A program made the position numbers and the translations under genes. Positions 1-12,954 of a DNA stretch of 64,000 nucleotides are shown here, one piece after another. The DNA is from Hyaloscypha bicolor E. Lineage: Eukaryota > Ascomycota > Leotiomycetes > Helotiales > Hyaloscyphaceae. Numbering within the stretch: the first letter of the stretch is position 1; every line of letters begins with the position of its first letter. The stretch covers positions 992,001 to 1,056,000 of the forward strand of contig NW_020194557.1 in assembly GCF_002865645.1 (NCBI RefSeq). The letters run 5' to 3'. The notes beneath the pieces are model-generated. The model was not told the DNA's origin and made no database searches. It worked only from the letters and a program-made list of their open reading frames with translations.

Positions 1-199
1 TTACAGAAATATATCTGAGAACTTGCCCGAGTTCTAAATAATATATAAGAAAATACTAATATAGCTATTAATAATCTTATTACCCAAGTTTAAGCAAAGC
101 TTATTTCTTTAATCCAGGCTATAAACGCTTATTCTTAAACTTTAATTACCCTAGCTATCTCTAAATTAGATAATACTACTACTACTAAAGAAGTATCTA

Positions 200-1060
200 C
201 TCCCTTAACCTCTGGGCCTAGAAATCTTCCTAAAGCCTCTATAAAGTCCGGAAAAGCTATAGTCAAATATATATTTTATTTTAGAATAAGAATTAGAGAT
301 TATTCTAAGTATAATAAAGATTAAATAAATAATATAGCCTATTTTTAAACTATAGAAGCCTACTTATAACTTAATAAATATTAAACCCTTACTCGAGCTA
401 AGATTTCCAAAAAATAAGTATTAGCCCTTTTCTCGGATATACTTAAAGAAAAAGCCTTAAAGTAATAAATATAATTAAAGAAAAGTACTATTCTTTTGAG
501 TAATCCTATTCTCTTTACTATTACTAGTTTTTTTACTATTATTTATACGGAATTTCAGGAGCTTAATATAGAGAATAAAAGATAATAATACTATAAGAAA
601 GTTTAGTAAACTAGTTCTATTTAAGGCTATATTACGGTATTTAAGAATTGCCTTATATACCTTAATCCTTAATTATCTAATTATAAGATTTTTTACTAAT
701 TTAAGAAAGGGCTTAATAAGAAGATTAAATTTGAGATATTTACTTATTATTTAAATATTAATAGCCTAGTAAAATACTAGATACTAGCGGACTTTATTAA
801 CTGAGTATTTAAGAAAGCTAGAGTAAAGAATAGCTTATCTCATATAAGATTTCGCCCTACTTCTTATCTCAAACCTTCTTTTTCTTAGCCAAGGCTAGAT
901 AAAGAACTTAAATAACTCAATTATATTACTTTCTTTATACCTAATAAGAAAAAGAGCCCTAAGCTTTTTAAGACTTAGTACTTAGTAAATTAAGCCTGCT
1001 TTATATACGGAAGTAAAGACTATTACTTTTCCTCTTATTTTAAGACCTCGTAATTAGCCT
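200..1060 (+). pseudogene. Possible gag remnant of the Gypsy element
   Basis: The stretch lies upstream of the pol remnant on the same strand, where gag would be expected. Translation shows charged segments broken by stops. Near 993-1030 there is a pattern that could be a ruined CCHC zinc knuckle, with one Cys left, a second Cys position reading Tyr, and the His position reading Tyr, as RIP would cause. Nothing else supports it, so the call rests mainly on position. Confidence 0.3.
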
Positions 1061-2049
1061 CTAAGACCTTATAATTACCTAAGAAAGCTTCTTATTCGGG
1101 AAACTAGAATTATTTCTAGTATTAGCTTAATTAGAAAATAATTTAGTACGGGCTAATTAATAAGCGTATAAAAATACTCTAGAGCCGCTTATATTATGCG
1201 AAACCAAGGCTCTTTTAGTTATAACTAAGGTTTATTCTTAGCTAAAGCTTAAAAACTTTTTCTTATATAAATTCTTTAAGAAACTATTTTCTTTTAATAT
1301 TACTAGAAATAATTTACTTATATTTACTACCTATAACTAATAAAAAACTACTTTCAAGTATTTACTTAATAGTAGATTTATATATAATTAGGCTAATACT
1401 TTATTTATAAATTAATAAAATTAACCTATTTTTTTTTCTTCTCTTATTATAATTGAGTTTATAAATAAAAAGATAAAAGAAGTACTAGCTACTACTACTA
1501 TTCTCGGCCAAATTAGATACTATTACCTTTCTATATAAGCTATAACTATAGACTTACTATACGAATATAATATTATACTTGAAATACCCTAGTTATAAGT
1601 CTTTAATTCCTATATTAATTAACTCTATTTAACTATTTAGATCCGAGATTTTAAGAGAACTTACTTACTTATAGCTAATTAGGATTACTATTAACTAGCC
1701 CAAGTTATAAAGCTTAACCTTATTATAACTAAAAGTATTTATAAAATAGCTAGAAAAACCTAAAGCTTTATTATGAATTTGTTTTTTATTTGGCCCCAGA
1801 TTTTAGAAAATTAAATAAGCCTAAATAATTTACTTAAGGATATTCCTGCTCTTTTTAAGGAAGTTATCCGGAAATATATAAAGGCCTTTTATTTAGACTT
1901 ACTAGATTACTTATTATTTAGTAAAGTAATCTAATACTTAATTAATACTAGAGATACCTAGCTAGTTAATTTAGTAGCTTATTTCCTTTCTTAATCTTAG
2001 CTAGAGAAATAAACCAAGCAAATTACTATAATACTTAAGAAGAGGTTAA

Positions 2050-4620
2050 TCTAAATAAGTAATAGTTCTTAGGAAATACCTATTCTTTTTATAAAAAGGT
2101 CAGATATTACTTAGTATATATATATTAATTACCGGGACTTAAATATGATTATAAAGAAGAATACTTATCCCTTGCCCAGAATTCAGGATTATCTTAATTA
2201 AATTAGGAATTCTAAGTTTAAGTTTATTTCCAAGTTTAATTTACTTTCTGGATTTTACTAGGTTCTTAATACTAAGTCTAGTATCTTATATATAGCTTTT
2301 AATATATAAATTAGCAAGTTTAAATACCTAGTAATACTAATAGGACTTATAAATACTTTGGCTATTTTCTAAATACTAATAAATATTATTTTTTAATTTT
2401 TTCTTAATTACTTTATTATTATATTTCTTAATAATATTCTGGTTTTTTCTAATTTAATTAAGAAATATTAGAATTACTTAAATTAAGTTCTAAGTAAGCT
2501 AGAAAAGAATAAGCTCTTTACTAAGCCTAGTAAGTATATAATTAGTATTTTAGAAATAGAATTTTATAAATATATTATAGGAAATAAAATTATTAAGATT
2601 TCCTAATTAAAAATAAAGCTAGTAGAAAAATAGCTAGTATTTATAAATGTTTATAAAGTCAGACAATTTTTGGGGTTAGTCTCTTATTACCGGAGATTTA
2701 TACGTAATTTTATTACTATTATTATTTCTCTAAGTAATTTACTTAAGGAAATAGATATAAAATTACGAAAATAAAAGAATTAATTAATAACTTAGATAGC
2801 TAAATACTAATATGCCTTTCTTATTCTCAAGAATAGACTTATAAGCAAGCCTATCCTATAATAGCCAGACTAGTATTAATTATTTATTATTAAAACTAAT
2901 ATTTCTAAATAAACTATTAGCTATATTTTACTTTAAACAAATAAATAAGGCCTTTTTTACCCGGTAATATTTAATAGCAGAAAACTTTAAGGTACGAAAT
3001 TAAACTATATAGTTTAAGAGAAAGAACTATTAGCTATTAAGTATACTATTTATATATAATTATATTATATTAATAACTATACCCATATAAAGATTCTTAT
3101 AAATTATAAGAGCTTGAAATATCTCAAGAATATTAAGATTTCTTCTAAATAACTAGTATACTAGATTACTAAATTTAGAATATATAATTTAAATATTTTA
3201 TATTAACTAAGACTAGAAATAATAGTACCTAATACTATTAGTTATTACTCAGATTTTATTAGAACTAGCCAAGCTTATTAGGCCTAATTTAACTCTATTT
3301 ATTTAGTTAATAAAATAAAATAGAAAGATGCCATAATCCGGTATTTTTATTCAAGTATAGAACTAATAGACCTAAAGCTAAGAAAAGCAGTTTTATATAA
3401 TTAAAACTACTTGCCTTTAAGCTTTATACTCGAGTAAGGCTTGCTCTTATATAAAATATTTAATACTAGTTATTATATATCTTATTATATATCTTATTTG
3501 AGCCTACTAATCCGCAGATCCTATATAAAATAAATTTATAAGAAATATAAATATCTTAGTTAGCCTAGATTAAATAAAGTTCTTTACTTAAGAGCTTAGT
3601 AGCCCTTAATTAAGAAAGATATCTAAAATCAAATTTATATATATCCTAATTATTAAATAGTAAAGAATTCCTGTCCGGAAATAAATAAAGAGCCTTAAAA
3701 CTCTCTTAAGAAAGAAAATATTTAGCTTTTTAAATAATAATTAATTAACTTAATTAGAATTCTGCCCCGAACCTATTCTAGAAACTAATAAATTATTATA
3801 GCTATTAAATAATTAATAGGCTAGCCTATTATTTAAGTACTAAAAGATACTATAAGCTAGAGTATAATAAATTTTATTTAAGAAGAGATTTTTACTATTT
3901 ATAGAACTCTAAATAAGATTCTTATAAATAATAATTTTAACTTAGTATTAGAAACTATAAATATCTTTCTTTAAATAATAAAAGTCCGGTATTATATAAC
4001 TACTTTATATTATTTATAAACTAATAGGAAAATTAAGTAATTTAATAGAATACTAGAGAAAATACTTATATAATATTTATATAATAAGCTAATTATACTC
4101 TGGAATAAGTACTTATATTAAGTACTCTTTATTATATAAATTAGAATTTACTTAATTAGTAAGTATAATCTATTTTTTTTCTTATTTAAAGTAAATTTAA
4201 GACTTCCTAGAAATCCGAATAAAGCCGAGCTAGTAAATAATTAAAAAGCTTATCTAGAAGAAATAATTACTAGATATATTACTATAAATAAAGCTTGACT
4301 AGTATATAATAAGTTCTTAGTAAAAAGAGCTATTAAAGTATATATTATATGGGATTAAATTCTCAAGAAAAATAAGAATATTCTAGTAAGAACTTATATT
4401 CTTATATGAGACAAATCCCTATTAAAATTTAAATTAAAGTAATTTAGTTCTTATAAGATTATACTTATTACTCTAATTAGAATATATGATTTATAAGATA
4501 CTTATAGAAAGATTCTTAAATTTCTTATTTATAGAAATTAACTTATATAATTATATCCAAATACGATTAATAAGGAAACTAGAAATTAGAATATAATATA
4601 TAACTTTAACTAATTATATA
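2050..4620 (+). pseudogene. Ty3/Gypsy pol polyprotein remnant (RT, RNase H, integrase)
   Basis: One + frame can be followed from the palm of the reverse transcriptase to the C-terminal end of pol, interrupted by many stops. The RT shows NYRDLN and YPLPRIQ (2127-2190) and LLSGFY (about 2245-2265). The catalytic block reads LNNILVFS at 2427-2450, where family members have DD, so both catalytic Asp are now Asn. RNase H follows at about 2885-2990, with its first Asp also changed to Asn and a PVIFNSRKL end. Integrase-like segments lie at about 3540-4000. A tail with LVRTY and PNTINKETRN near 4390-4590 matches the end of fungal Gypsy pols. The RT frame is unshifted between 2124 and 2441, so decay here is by point mutation. 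It cannot make an active enzyme. Confidence 0.88.
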
Positions 4621-4679
4621 AACTCTATAACTTAGTTAATTCCTTAAAAGATATTTAAGATATATTTAAATAAGAAAAA

Positions 4680-7240
4680 GTTCTTATATATTTCTATAAG
4701 AAATTAGAAACTCTTTATAAATAAGAATAATTAGATCTTCTAATCTAGAAACTAGATTAGTTTAAATTAAGAAAAAGAAAACTTAGTAATACTTATATTA
4801 ATTAAGCTCTTTTTAATAAGCTTTAATTAAGAATAAAATATAAAGAAAAGCTAGAAAGAAAAAAGGCTAAGCGAGAATTAGTTAAGGAATCCTCTTTTTC
4901 TTTAGCTTCCCTATCTTTTTATATCTCTCTAAAATAGGCCTACTCGAGCCTTAATTAAGTACTTAAAAGCTAGTTATAGATTCTAATAGTAACTTCTCTT
5001 GGAATGTATTTGGAGCCCCTAATTAATAAATTAATAAAGTATCCGGAAATAAAGAGAAATAGATTTATATAGAAGAATAAAATTATATACTTACTTATAT
5101 ATAATATTTTGGTTTTACTAAGCTAGATACCAGAATCTATAATTATAAAGCCTATTATAGAAAAGAAGTTCTCGAATAAAGTTCTTAAGATAATAGTAAT
5201 TATTCTAAATAAAGCTAAGAAAATTAAGCTTCTATAACTAATAAAAAAGAAAAGAGAATGCCTAAAAAGGTTTTTTAAAGTAATAAAAGAACTATTAAAT
5301 ATATAAGTAACTAAACCAAAATCTCTCCTAGCTAAAGAAACTAGGTAAAGAACTTATATAAGCTATAAATTAAGGAAATCCTTAATTCCTGTAAAGAATA
5401 AGAATAAAACTAATTATAATACTTGAAAAATATAGAACTTTATTCTTTTACGAAAAATTATATAATGAATTAAGTAGATATTATATATATCTATAAGACT
5501 ATTTTATATCCTTTTTATAAGAAATTATTACGAGCAAAACCCAAGAACTTTAAGTAAATAGCCTTTAGCCCAGATATTTACTCTCCTAATTACTAGATTC
5601 TTTACTAGTACTATACGTATACTTTTTAAAAGTCCTAAAACCCCTAATATATTCTTTACTAATCTCGTATATAAATACTTAATAATACTTCTTTTTACTA
5701 GAACTAGAACTAGAAGATTAATAATTATCCTAATTATTTTTAGTTTTAAAGTTCTTATATAAATTAGAAAAAGCTTATAGATATAAGGAAGATCCTTAAT
5801 TACTCGGGCTAGACGGGTACTAAGAACAAATTAAGGGATCTCTAAATAAAGCTTTAGGAGCTTAATTGCGGTTAAAATTAAAGAATCTAGGAGATTTAGA
5901 ATAAGAACCCAAGTTTATAAAAGATCTAGGCTACGAATAAGGAGAATTAGGAATATTAGGATAATTTCTAGTACCCGAATAAGATAATAGCTAAATCTAT
6001 ATATTACTAGATTATATATTTATAATAGATCTATTAGAATAAAATTAAACGTGGCTATAAGAATAACTAGCTATTATAAAAGCCATGAATTCTCCTAATT
6101 AGAAATTACTTAAATTAAAGCAGATATGTCTGCCTATTTCTATTTAGGAAATAGAGCCTATTTATAATTAAAAAGAATAAGAACCTATTACTAGATTTCC
6201 CAAATTAAATATATTCTTATTACCCGAGATAACCTAACTATTATTATTATTAGGAGAAGAGTTTTCCCTAATATTAGGAATTACATAACCTAAAGCAAGA
6301 AGATTTCCTTAATATTAAAGAATATTAATAATACCTTATTATTTATTTATAGCTACTTTAATACTATTAGGGATATTTAAATTAAACCGGAATCTAATTC
6401 GAGTATAATTATATAAAGTGCTTTAGTATAAAGGCATACGAATATAATAAGAAGAAATAGAAGCTAGAGCTAGAACTTAGCCTAAACTAGGGAAAAATTA
6501 AAGAGAGAAATATATCTTTACCCGAATAAAGAGAATATAAAGAACCTTGGCTATTCTAATAATAATTAATATAAGAGCTACCAAATAGAAGAGGAAAATT
6601 AGCAGGAGAATTAGGAACCTTATTACTTAAGAACTCGTAAAAAGAAATATATTAGGAGAATAGGCCTAATTCTCTCTTATATTAAGTATATTTTTAATTA
6701 TTTACTAGTCCCATAATCTAAAGAAAACTAGCTTTAGGTATAGAGGAATAATTACGGAAATTAATTAATTTCTTCTTATACTAGCTAAGTTCTTAATAAA
6801 CTTAGATATTTATACGAAGCTAGTAAGAAGCCTTTAAATAAATTATTCGAAAGATAGTCTTAATCTCGATTTCTTACTAGCTTAGCTTTCTCTTTATATA
6901 AAGTTAGTTCTAAATAAGGAACCAGAATATATAACTTATAGAATCCTTATATCTACTAATTATACTAGAATAATAAGGAGGCTTGCCTCTACTACCAGAA
7001 CTACTACCTTCAAAACCTGTAGTATAACTACTAGAAGCAATATCTATATTAGCTATAAAAGTAATATAGATATAAACCAAGAGAATAAGAAAAAGGTAAA
7101 GAAGCTTTATAGTACTAACTTATATACGAAGCCAAAAGCCAGAAGCTAAAAGGAAAGAAAGAAGAAGGTGAGAAGTAGATACGAGCAAGTAATTAAACTA
7201 GGAAATAGTTTAAAAGAAAAGGGAATAGTATATGGAAAAT
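4680..7240. other. AT-rich stretch with no recognisable domain
   Basis: This continues the RIP-mutated composition beyond the pol remnant. The + strand at 4680-5460 gives long lysine-rich pieces broken mainly by TAA and TAG codons, which suggests a former reading frame. The - strand near 7100-6900 gives a short glycine/serine-rich piece. I recognise no family in either. It may be a second decayed element or the 3' part of the same one. Confidence 0.5.
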
Positions 7241-7400
7241 CTTGGAAGACTTGTAAAGTAACCAAAACACAAAGACTTGAGTTAGTAGTATGGAGATTAT
7301 TAATAGAAAGGAGGGAGGATTACGAATAAGTAAAGGAGGCTTTCTTATACTCGCTTGGGCGAATTTCCAGAGCTCTAATTAGCCCGTTTAATGGGAATTA

Positions 7401-8753
7401 CTAAGATAGAACTACTTGGAATATGCTTAAACGAACCTTCCTAATACGAATGAACCTTGGTTATACTCGAACGAATCTGGCAAGAGCTAGAAAAGAAAGG
7501 TACGAGTAGGGTACAGGTCAAAAACATACGAAAATAGACCCTTTTTATCCGGTTTAGTATATAGAAGGGGTAATAGCAAGAACTCCCTCGGACGAAAGAA
7601 CCTTGGGATAAAAGGAAGCTATTTGAGGAGCCTTGCAATTTTCTTTTATAAAAAGGAATTCGATTAATACAGAATTATGGCAAATGGTTTTAATATTCTC
7701 TCTTTTCGTACGAACTTCAGGAGTAAGTTCGCTTTTAAGTAGGGGAGGATATGATTTCTGATTATGCTTTTGTATGTAATCTAATTCCACGTGGAATCAC
7801 GTAAGCTCGTTCGAGCCTATTAAAGGGCCCGAACGTGCAGGAATGGAAACGTTACGTCCTTTTTAACCTTTCCAATCACATTACACGAAGTAGCCAGTGC
7901 TGCAGTGTACTGTAAGATACCAACTTGCCCGAGCAGGATTTGGTAGAGAAACTCTATTATTTTATTTGACTTGTGTTACCAGTTCCTCTTTTCTTTGAAT
8001 CCGAGAACAGTAAATAAAGGTGGTTAGAGAGAGTGCGTCAACCATGATGGGTTTCTCTCGACTGCGCTTCGTCAAGTTGGTCTTCTTAATGAGTTTGTAA
8101 GTTAACCTAAGACAAAGCCAGAGTTTGTGAGAGTAGTTAAGAAGAGCACAAATACCACAACTGCATATTCTAGAATGGAGTAGTTGAATCCGGGTTGTGG
8201 GATGTTAATCACCTGATTCGCCTCCGCGGACTACCAAATTGTTAACGTGACCTGTGTAACCCCAAAGCATCTTCTTTCGCAAACACCAAACATTATCAGA
8301 ACTATTAACTAACACCTAATTCACTAGTCACGTTAGGATCAATCACTATGCGTTTGCTTTCTATCTTGTAATATTTCGTCTGCAAATATACAAAGATTCC
8401 CATTAGCTCACCTCGTATTCAAAGGTCCAAATTTCGAGTGCAAGTGGATTAATTACCCCTATAAATTTGTGCTCGGATTGGATCACTGAAGGCCATGAAA
8501 ACCCTATGGTAAATAGCCACAGGATATTTAGCCAGACCCCCAACTTTGAGGTTTTCCATGTATAAACGTAGAGCTCCTCGAACCTCTTCCTTTTCTTCTA
8601 AAATCGAAACACAAACTAGTGAGCAAGCTCAATGCAAACGGAAGGAAAGGCAAGACAAGGCAGCATGAGAACAATCTCTTCTTCCAGCAATAACACAATA
8701 ATCAATAGAAGATTACCATCTCCATACAATGTCGCTCATTAGCGAGAACAGAT
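7401..8753. other. Intergenic; no gene seen
   Basis: Composition changes from AT-rich to ordinary across this stretch. Short open frames at 7441-7790 lie in low-complexity sequence and resemble nothing. No RNA gene, inverted repeat or promoter element could be supported. Confidence 0.5.
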
Positions 8754-9290
8754 ATGCTCCTCTCTTCGCAGCCCACGACTTTAGTGACGCTCCCACACTT
8801 GATATTACCAAGTAACATGTTTTGGCTAATGGCCTATCTAAAGGGGTACTGTACAAAAGCGGTACGCTACCTTCATTCCCTATTTTTTGCCGAATGGTTT
8901 CATAGTCCCGTAAATTTGTTGCTAAATACAATGCTCCAGCAGGCACTTCTCGCAAACCAACCCAGTCTTTCCCAAACATCCAAGTCCTTGCCAAGCATCC
9001 CGCCTGAAACCCACCTCCTGCTCTTCGAGATTCTCCAAGAGAGCCCCTCCCTCGGCAGCTCTATCTGCTTAGGGCTGACCCGCAAGAAGTTCTATCAGCT
9101 TCACCGAGCACGAGATGGCATTGTTCGACTGTACGCAGCTTACCCAATCCCCTGGAAGCGCCGGAGCCTGCCCTATTTTTTGACCCGCAGACAACTCCTA
9201 CCCGTTGGGGAAGCTCTTTGACGAGTGGGTTCCTAAGGGGTTGAGTTATGGTTGTATGGGAATGTAATCTTACATTGCAGCGAAAGGGGG
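8754..9290 (+). pseudogene. F-box-like protein fragment, frameshifted
   Basis: The first open frame (155 residues, 8754-9221) has an F-box-like core at residues 79-115: a Leu-Pro-x-x-Pro-Glu lead, then LLLFEIL, then SICLGLTRKKFYQLHR. This pattern is common in small ascomycete F-box-like proteins of unknown role. Family members then run on with a segment like WVPKG. Here that segment (LFDEWVPKGLSYG) lies in the next frame at about 9209-9250, so the two halves are separated by a frameshift near 9185-9215. F-box domains recruit substrates to SCF ubiquitin ligases in general; no substrate can be named. An unrecognised intron is an alternative, but no good donor/acceptor pair closes the frame. Confidence 0.5.
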
Positions 9291-10473
9291 GAAGAGTGTT
9301 AGGAAGATACCGGCCCGGTGGACGCCGACGCCGTCAATGGGATTAGGTTTTGGCCTCAGATAGGCTAGTCAAAGAATCTGTTGGAGGCTTTATGAGATGA
9401 GACCGAATTTAAGAATTAATAGTGACTTGGAAAGTCGAGAGCATTTGGCTCAGAGCATAAGGATCACGAAGTGCTCATAATATTCGGTGGATTCATGCAG
9501 TTGTAGATTGGCAATGAAAAGCATCTCCCACATTTGAGTGCGCCAAAAGGTGAAGGAGACTACAGAGGATCATGCAAATCATGCTTGAAAGCAGTGTCCA
9601 AATCCACTTTGCTAGGCGAGAACAACGCTTTCCGTTAGGAAGCCTCTGATTTTGAACTTGGCTGCGTAGCCGGCCGTGTTTGGTGTAAGGAATTCCACAG
9701 CAGCCAGCAATTCGCCGTCAATCTTGTTCTGTGTATTTGTTATTATGAGCGTCCAAGTTGCTGGTAGCTGAGCAAACTACGCTGACGAATGGTGGCTATA
9801 AGCGAGGTTAGGCGAGTATTTAAGGGGGCGGGGGGAGAGGAGGGGAAAGTAAAACGATCCCCCCACCCGTCCCCCGCCCTCTGGTGTCGATTAAGGGTGT
9901 CGATTAGGGGCTACACTAACCGAAATCAGCAGGCGGTGGCAAGTGCTTGTATATATTACTTTGTATGTACCAATGTGTGCATATTAATGTATATTGGCAG
10001 CTAATGCGCGTATGGCATTCACTCTATAGCTGCCTCCTTCGTCGGCAGAGAAGGAATGGATTCTCCTTCTCGACCCGCAATAATCTTACGAACCAATTTT
10101 GGGACCGTGTATGGGTCGCTCCAGGTTTGGAAGTGCAGATATCATACTAAACGAGGGGATTGGTGAACAGTGCAGTGACAGAAAGGGAGAAGGTGAAGGA
10201 GGTCGCTCTTCCCGATGAGCATCAAACAGGATTTGATGCCTGGTCAGATACGTAACGTTGCTAGCAGCCTGGTGGAAGATAATGCACTTGCTTATTTTCT
10301 TGAAAACCTTCCGGCCATTTTCGCAGCTTGGACATCTTTATTCACAACAATGGCTTCAGCGAGCGTCGGTGAGTCCGTCGTTGCTGCGTTTGATACGGTG
10401 CACTCTTTAACCCAGACCAAAAATCGCAAACGCCTTAACTTAAGGTTTACTTATGTTCATTTAAACCGCGCCA
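9291..10473. other. Intergenic; no supported gene
   Basis: Open frames at 9789-10004, 9947-10150 and 10215-10571 (+) are short, have no recognisable motif and no good start context. The 10215 frame overlaps the antisense ORF at 10474-10983. No repeats were noticed. Confidence 0.4.
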
Positions 10474-10983
10474 TTAATGCTCGCCTTCCCCCACACGTAC
10501 CGATACCGCGCGGCAGGGCTGTTTCTGTAGATCATGGATATACTCTTCCTCCTCCTCGTATATTGCCGTAGCAGAGGATGCAGAGGAGGATGGCTGAGGC
10601 GGTGCTTCTCTGTCGGCGGATGCTACCTCAAGGCGTGGCGTAAGGTCGCCGAGATCAAGCGCGCCCGTTCGCGCTCTGCCATGATAATTAGGGAAGGACA
10701 GAGAGGGCAGAGTCGGAGTGTAACCCCATACCTCAATCTCCGAAGGAGAACTCCGTCTTTCTGTAGCTTTTCTGGGTCCTCCACAGCAATGTCTCCGTGT
10801 CTGAACCTTAGTAACTCTAGAGATCACAAAAGTTCTAGGAGATCCTCCCCTCTGTTGGCTCCTAAGGTAAGGTTGGATGGGGAAAGCAGAAAAGGGGAGA
10901 CTAGGGTTGTGGCTGCAGCCGACGCCCTTTGTCGTCGAGAGCCTCGAGGTAATGAACATAACGCAACGCTGCCGAAAGAGCAA
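10474..10983 (-). CDS. Doubtful hypothetical ORF with acidic low-complexity tail
   Basis: This is a 169-codon open frame. The C-terminal half looks more like real protein than the neighbouring frames: a Ser/Ala run (about residues 131-140), then five consecutive Glu, then a basic end. No domain, signal peptide or membrane segment is visible. It could be the last exon of a longer gene, since many fungal membrane proteins have such tails, but no upstream exon could be joined to it. It may equally be chance. The + strand ORF at 10534-11133 is its shadow or vice versa. Confidence 0.22.
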   Translation of the reverse strand: MLFRQRCVMFITSRLSTTKGVGCSHNPSLPFSAFPIQPYLRSQQRGGSPRTFVISRVTKVQTRRHCCGGPRKATERRSSPSEIEVWGYTPTLPSLSFPNYHGRARTGALDLGDLTPRLEVASADREAPPQPSSSASSATAIYEEEEEYIHDLQKQPCRAVSVRVGEGEH

Positions 10984-11365
10984 CCGAGTTGGCGGGGGCT
11001 ACAGCGTGGTGCTTCCAAATACTTCAGTTTGCGAGGTCACGGCCCTTACGACGCCAAGAAGTCGTTTGAATGGCTGTTACGAGAGGAATCGACAGAGGGA
11101 GGAGATATTGGTGGTGTTTGTGGTGATGGGTAGGGTAGTTACCCTTGCAGATCGGTATAACTCGCTCAGGTGGCTTACGTTGCACGGCAACTCTCTCTTG
11201 CCAGGGTAGGGATCTTTGCATGCGAGATTGGAAGGTAAAATATACTACCATCATCAAGCGAAAGCTAACTGGGCGAAATTTGTATGCGTTGGCGGAATCG
11301 AGCTCGTTAGTCAAGGCTGTGAGAGTCGGTACAGTATCTGAAAGCTTGTTCTAAATTACAGTGGC

Positions 11366-12235
11366 CTATCTCTTCAGCATCTCGATCGCCAAAGCATACG
11401 CCTCATCTCTCTTCTCCTCCGCAACACTCCCTGCCTCAACCTGCTTATCCCAAGCATGTCCTACGCCAGGGATTCTCTGGGTGACCACATGTCTCTTTCC
11501 ATCCTGCAGCTTCTTTGCGAACTCCTCGCCCTCAAACGCCAACGGATCCTGACCGCACGTGATAATCAAGATATTATCTGGAAACTTCGCCGCATCGATA
11601 AACATCGGGGAAAGCAACGGGTGTTTAGGGTCCTGGCCCTTGAAATAACACTCGTTGAACGTTGCCACGATCCATGCCGGGACATTAGTCGGAGCTGGCT
11701 CCGGCTGGACTCTCTTGTATGGGTCAACGGAGACGTCGGTCGGAGGGTAGAAAGCTAGGACTGATCTGAAGGTTTTCGGCGGAAATACATGGCCAGCGAG
11801 GGCAAGTGACATGTTTGCACCTGCGCTGAAGCCACCGATTGACACATGAGTGAGATCATATTCCTCTGGGCGTGAAAGGACGTATTTTATGGCATCTTCC
11901 ACATCATTGGGTGCTGCAGGGAATGGGCATTCAGGGCCTAAGCGATATGCACAATCGAGCACTGTGTATGGAGTGTTTTCTGCGATGCGGCGGCAGTAGA
12001 CTTGATCACTGCCATGTAATGGGAGAATGAAGCCGCTGCCGTGGAAGTTGAGGAGAACAGGAGATGGCCCTGGTTGTGGATTGCTTGGTTTGTAGACGTA
12101 GACTTTGATTGTTCGGCCATCATCCCGAGATGGAATTTGAAGAACACCATCAGTCTGTGGCTTAGGTATAGCTGGTATGCCGAATCGAAGGAAAGTAGCG
12201 ACTGCCTTGAGACGGATATATGTAAAGAATGACAT
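11366..12235 (-). CDS. Alpha/beta-hydrolase fold esterase (HSL/BD-FAE type)
   Basis: Intronless, 289 residues. It has the serine-hydrolase layout of Abhydrolase_3 enzymes: an oxyanion loop reading HGSG at 65-68 (family HGGG), a nucleophile elbow GFSAG at 135-139 with Ser137, acid Asp230 in GQDPLAFEGEEF, and His260 in GVGHAWD. Spacing and length fit the family. It should hydrolyse short-chain esters or lactones; the natural substrate cannot be read from sequence. There is no signal peptide, so it is probably cytosolic. It is transcribed in the same direction as the P450 and bZIP genes further right but lies 2.4 kb from the P450, so membership in that group is only possible. The start ATG is the first in frame after a stop. 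Confidence 0.93.
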   Translation of the reverse strand: MSFFTYIRLKAVATFLRFGIPAIPKPQTDGVLQIPSRDDGRTIKVYVYKPSNPQPGPSPVLLNFHGSGFILPLHGSDQVYCRRIAENTPYTVLDCAYRLGPECPFPAAPNDVEDAIKYVLSRPEEYDLTHVSIGGFSAGANMSLALAGHVFPPKTFRSVLAFYPPTDVSVDPYKRVQPEPAPTNVPAWIVATFNECYFKGQDPKHPLLSPMFIDAAKFPDNILIITCGQDPLAFEGEEFAKKLQDGKRHVVTQRIPGVGHAWDKQVEAGSVAEEKRDEAYALAIEMLKR

Positions 12236-12954
12236 TTTGTGCTCTTATTGCTTAGAAAATTGGGATCGCAAGGAGGAAGGAAGGAGCGAAAAACAAAAAA
12301 AACAAAAAATGGCGAGGCGCCTTCAGTGAAATATCCCCAGAAAAGTATCGTAGGCGGCGCCACATTCTTGATAAATGCGGAGTCACGTTGCCAACGGATG
12401 GGACCTCGGCAGTCACTGGTCGGCATTTTACCACAACCTACACCGGCACTTCTTCGCAAGGAAAACGAGCTCATTACTCGCGGCTTGGAGCAGTCTCCCA
12501 CGAAATCCATGACACAGGCTCACATTTTCTGTCGCAAGGAAGGGAGATTAGATACAGAGGGGTTTCAGGACCGCTGCACTGCTCGAAGAGCGAGTCACAA
12601 ACCATCAACATTTACCTTGCGAAGGCAGACCGGCTTTGAAAATCGGCATTCCGCTAAGCGAGACCTTTTCGGAATCGTTCCCTCGTATTCAAAAAGCCGC
12701 AATAAAGTCTCCCTGGAATTTAATAATCACTACAACACAAGAATAGATACCTGTGCTTCTTTCATATCGCATGATACTTCACATAAAGTATTTGTCAAGA
12801 CTAAGAGATTTTCGTGTTCCTTTTGCGCTAGCCAAGTGCCGGTTTCAGCTGCGTTCGAAACTAGTGCGAAAATCGATTTCGAAGCGAGGGGTAGAACCCG
12901 AAATGGATACGAAGTAAACCACAAAGGACTCAATTCTTAATAGAACTCTTAGTA
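12236..12954. other. Upstream region of the esterase gene
   Basis: An open frame of 233 codons runs through 12239-12940 on +, but it starts inside the esterase 5' flank, has no domain and has the composition of noncoding DNA. I see no gene here. The esterase promoter must lie in its left part. Confidence 0.4.

Larger units (their letters stand above)
1..7400. repeat. RIP-degraded AT-rich transposon block
   Basis: This stretch is extremely rich in A and T, with TA dinucleotides everywhere and no open frame of useful length on either strand until about 7440. Recognisable retrotransposon protein motifs remain on the + strand, with Gln and Trp codons turned to stops and Asp turned to Asn. These changes are what C-to-T (or G-to-A) mutation by repeat-induced point mutation produces. 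Composition returns to normal between about 7400 and 7850. The block is cut by the left window edge, so its true start and its LTRs cannot be defined. RIP is inferred from the mutation pattern. Confidence 0.9.

Noticed and set aside
12239..12940. 233-codon open frame on + upstream of the esterase
   Set aside because: No motif, composition like noncoding DNA, and it starts within the esterase promoter region.
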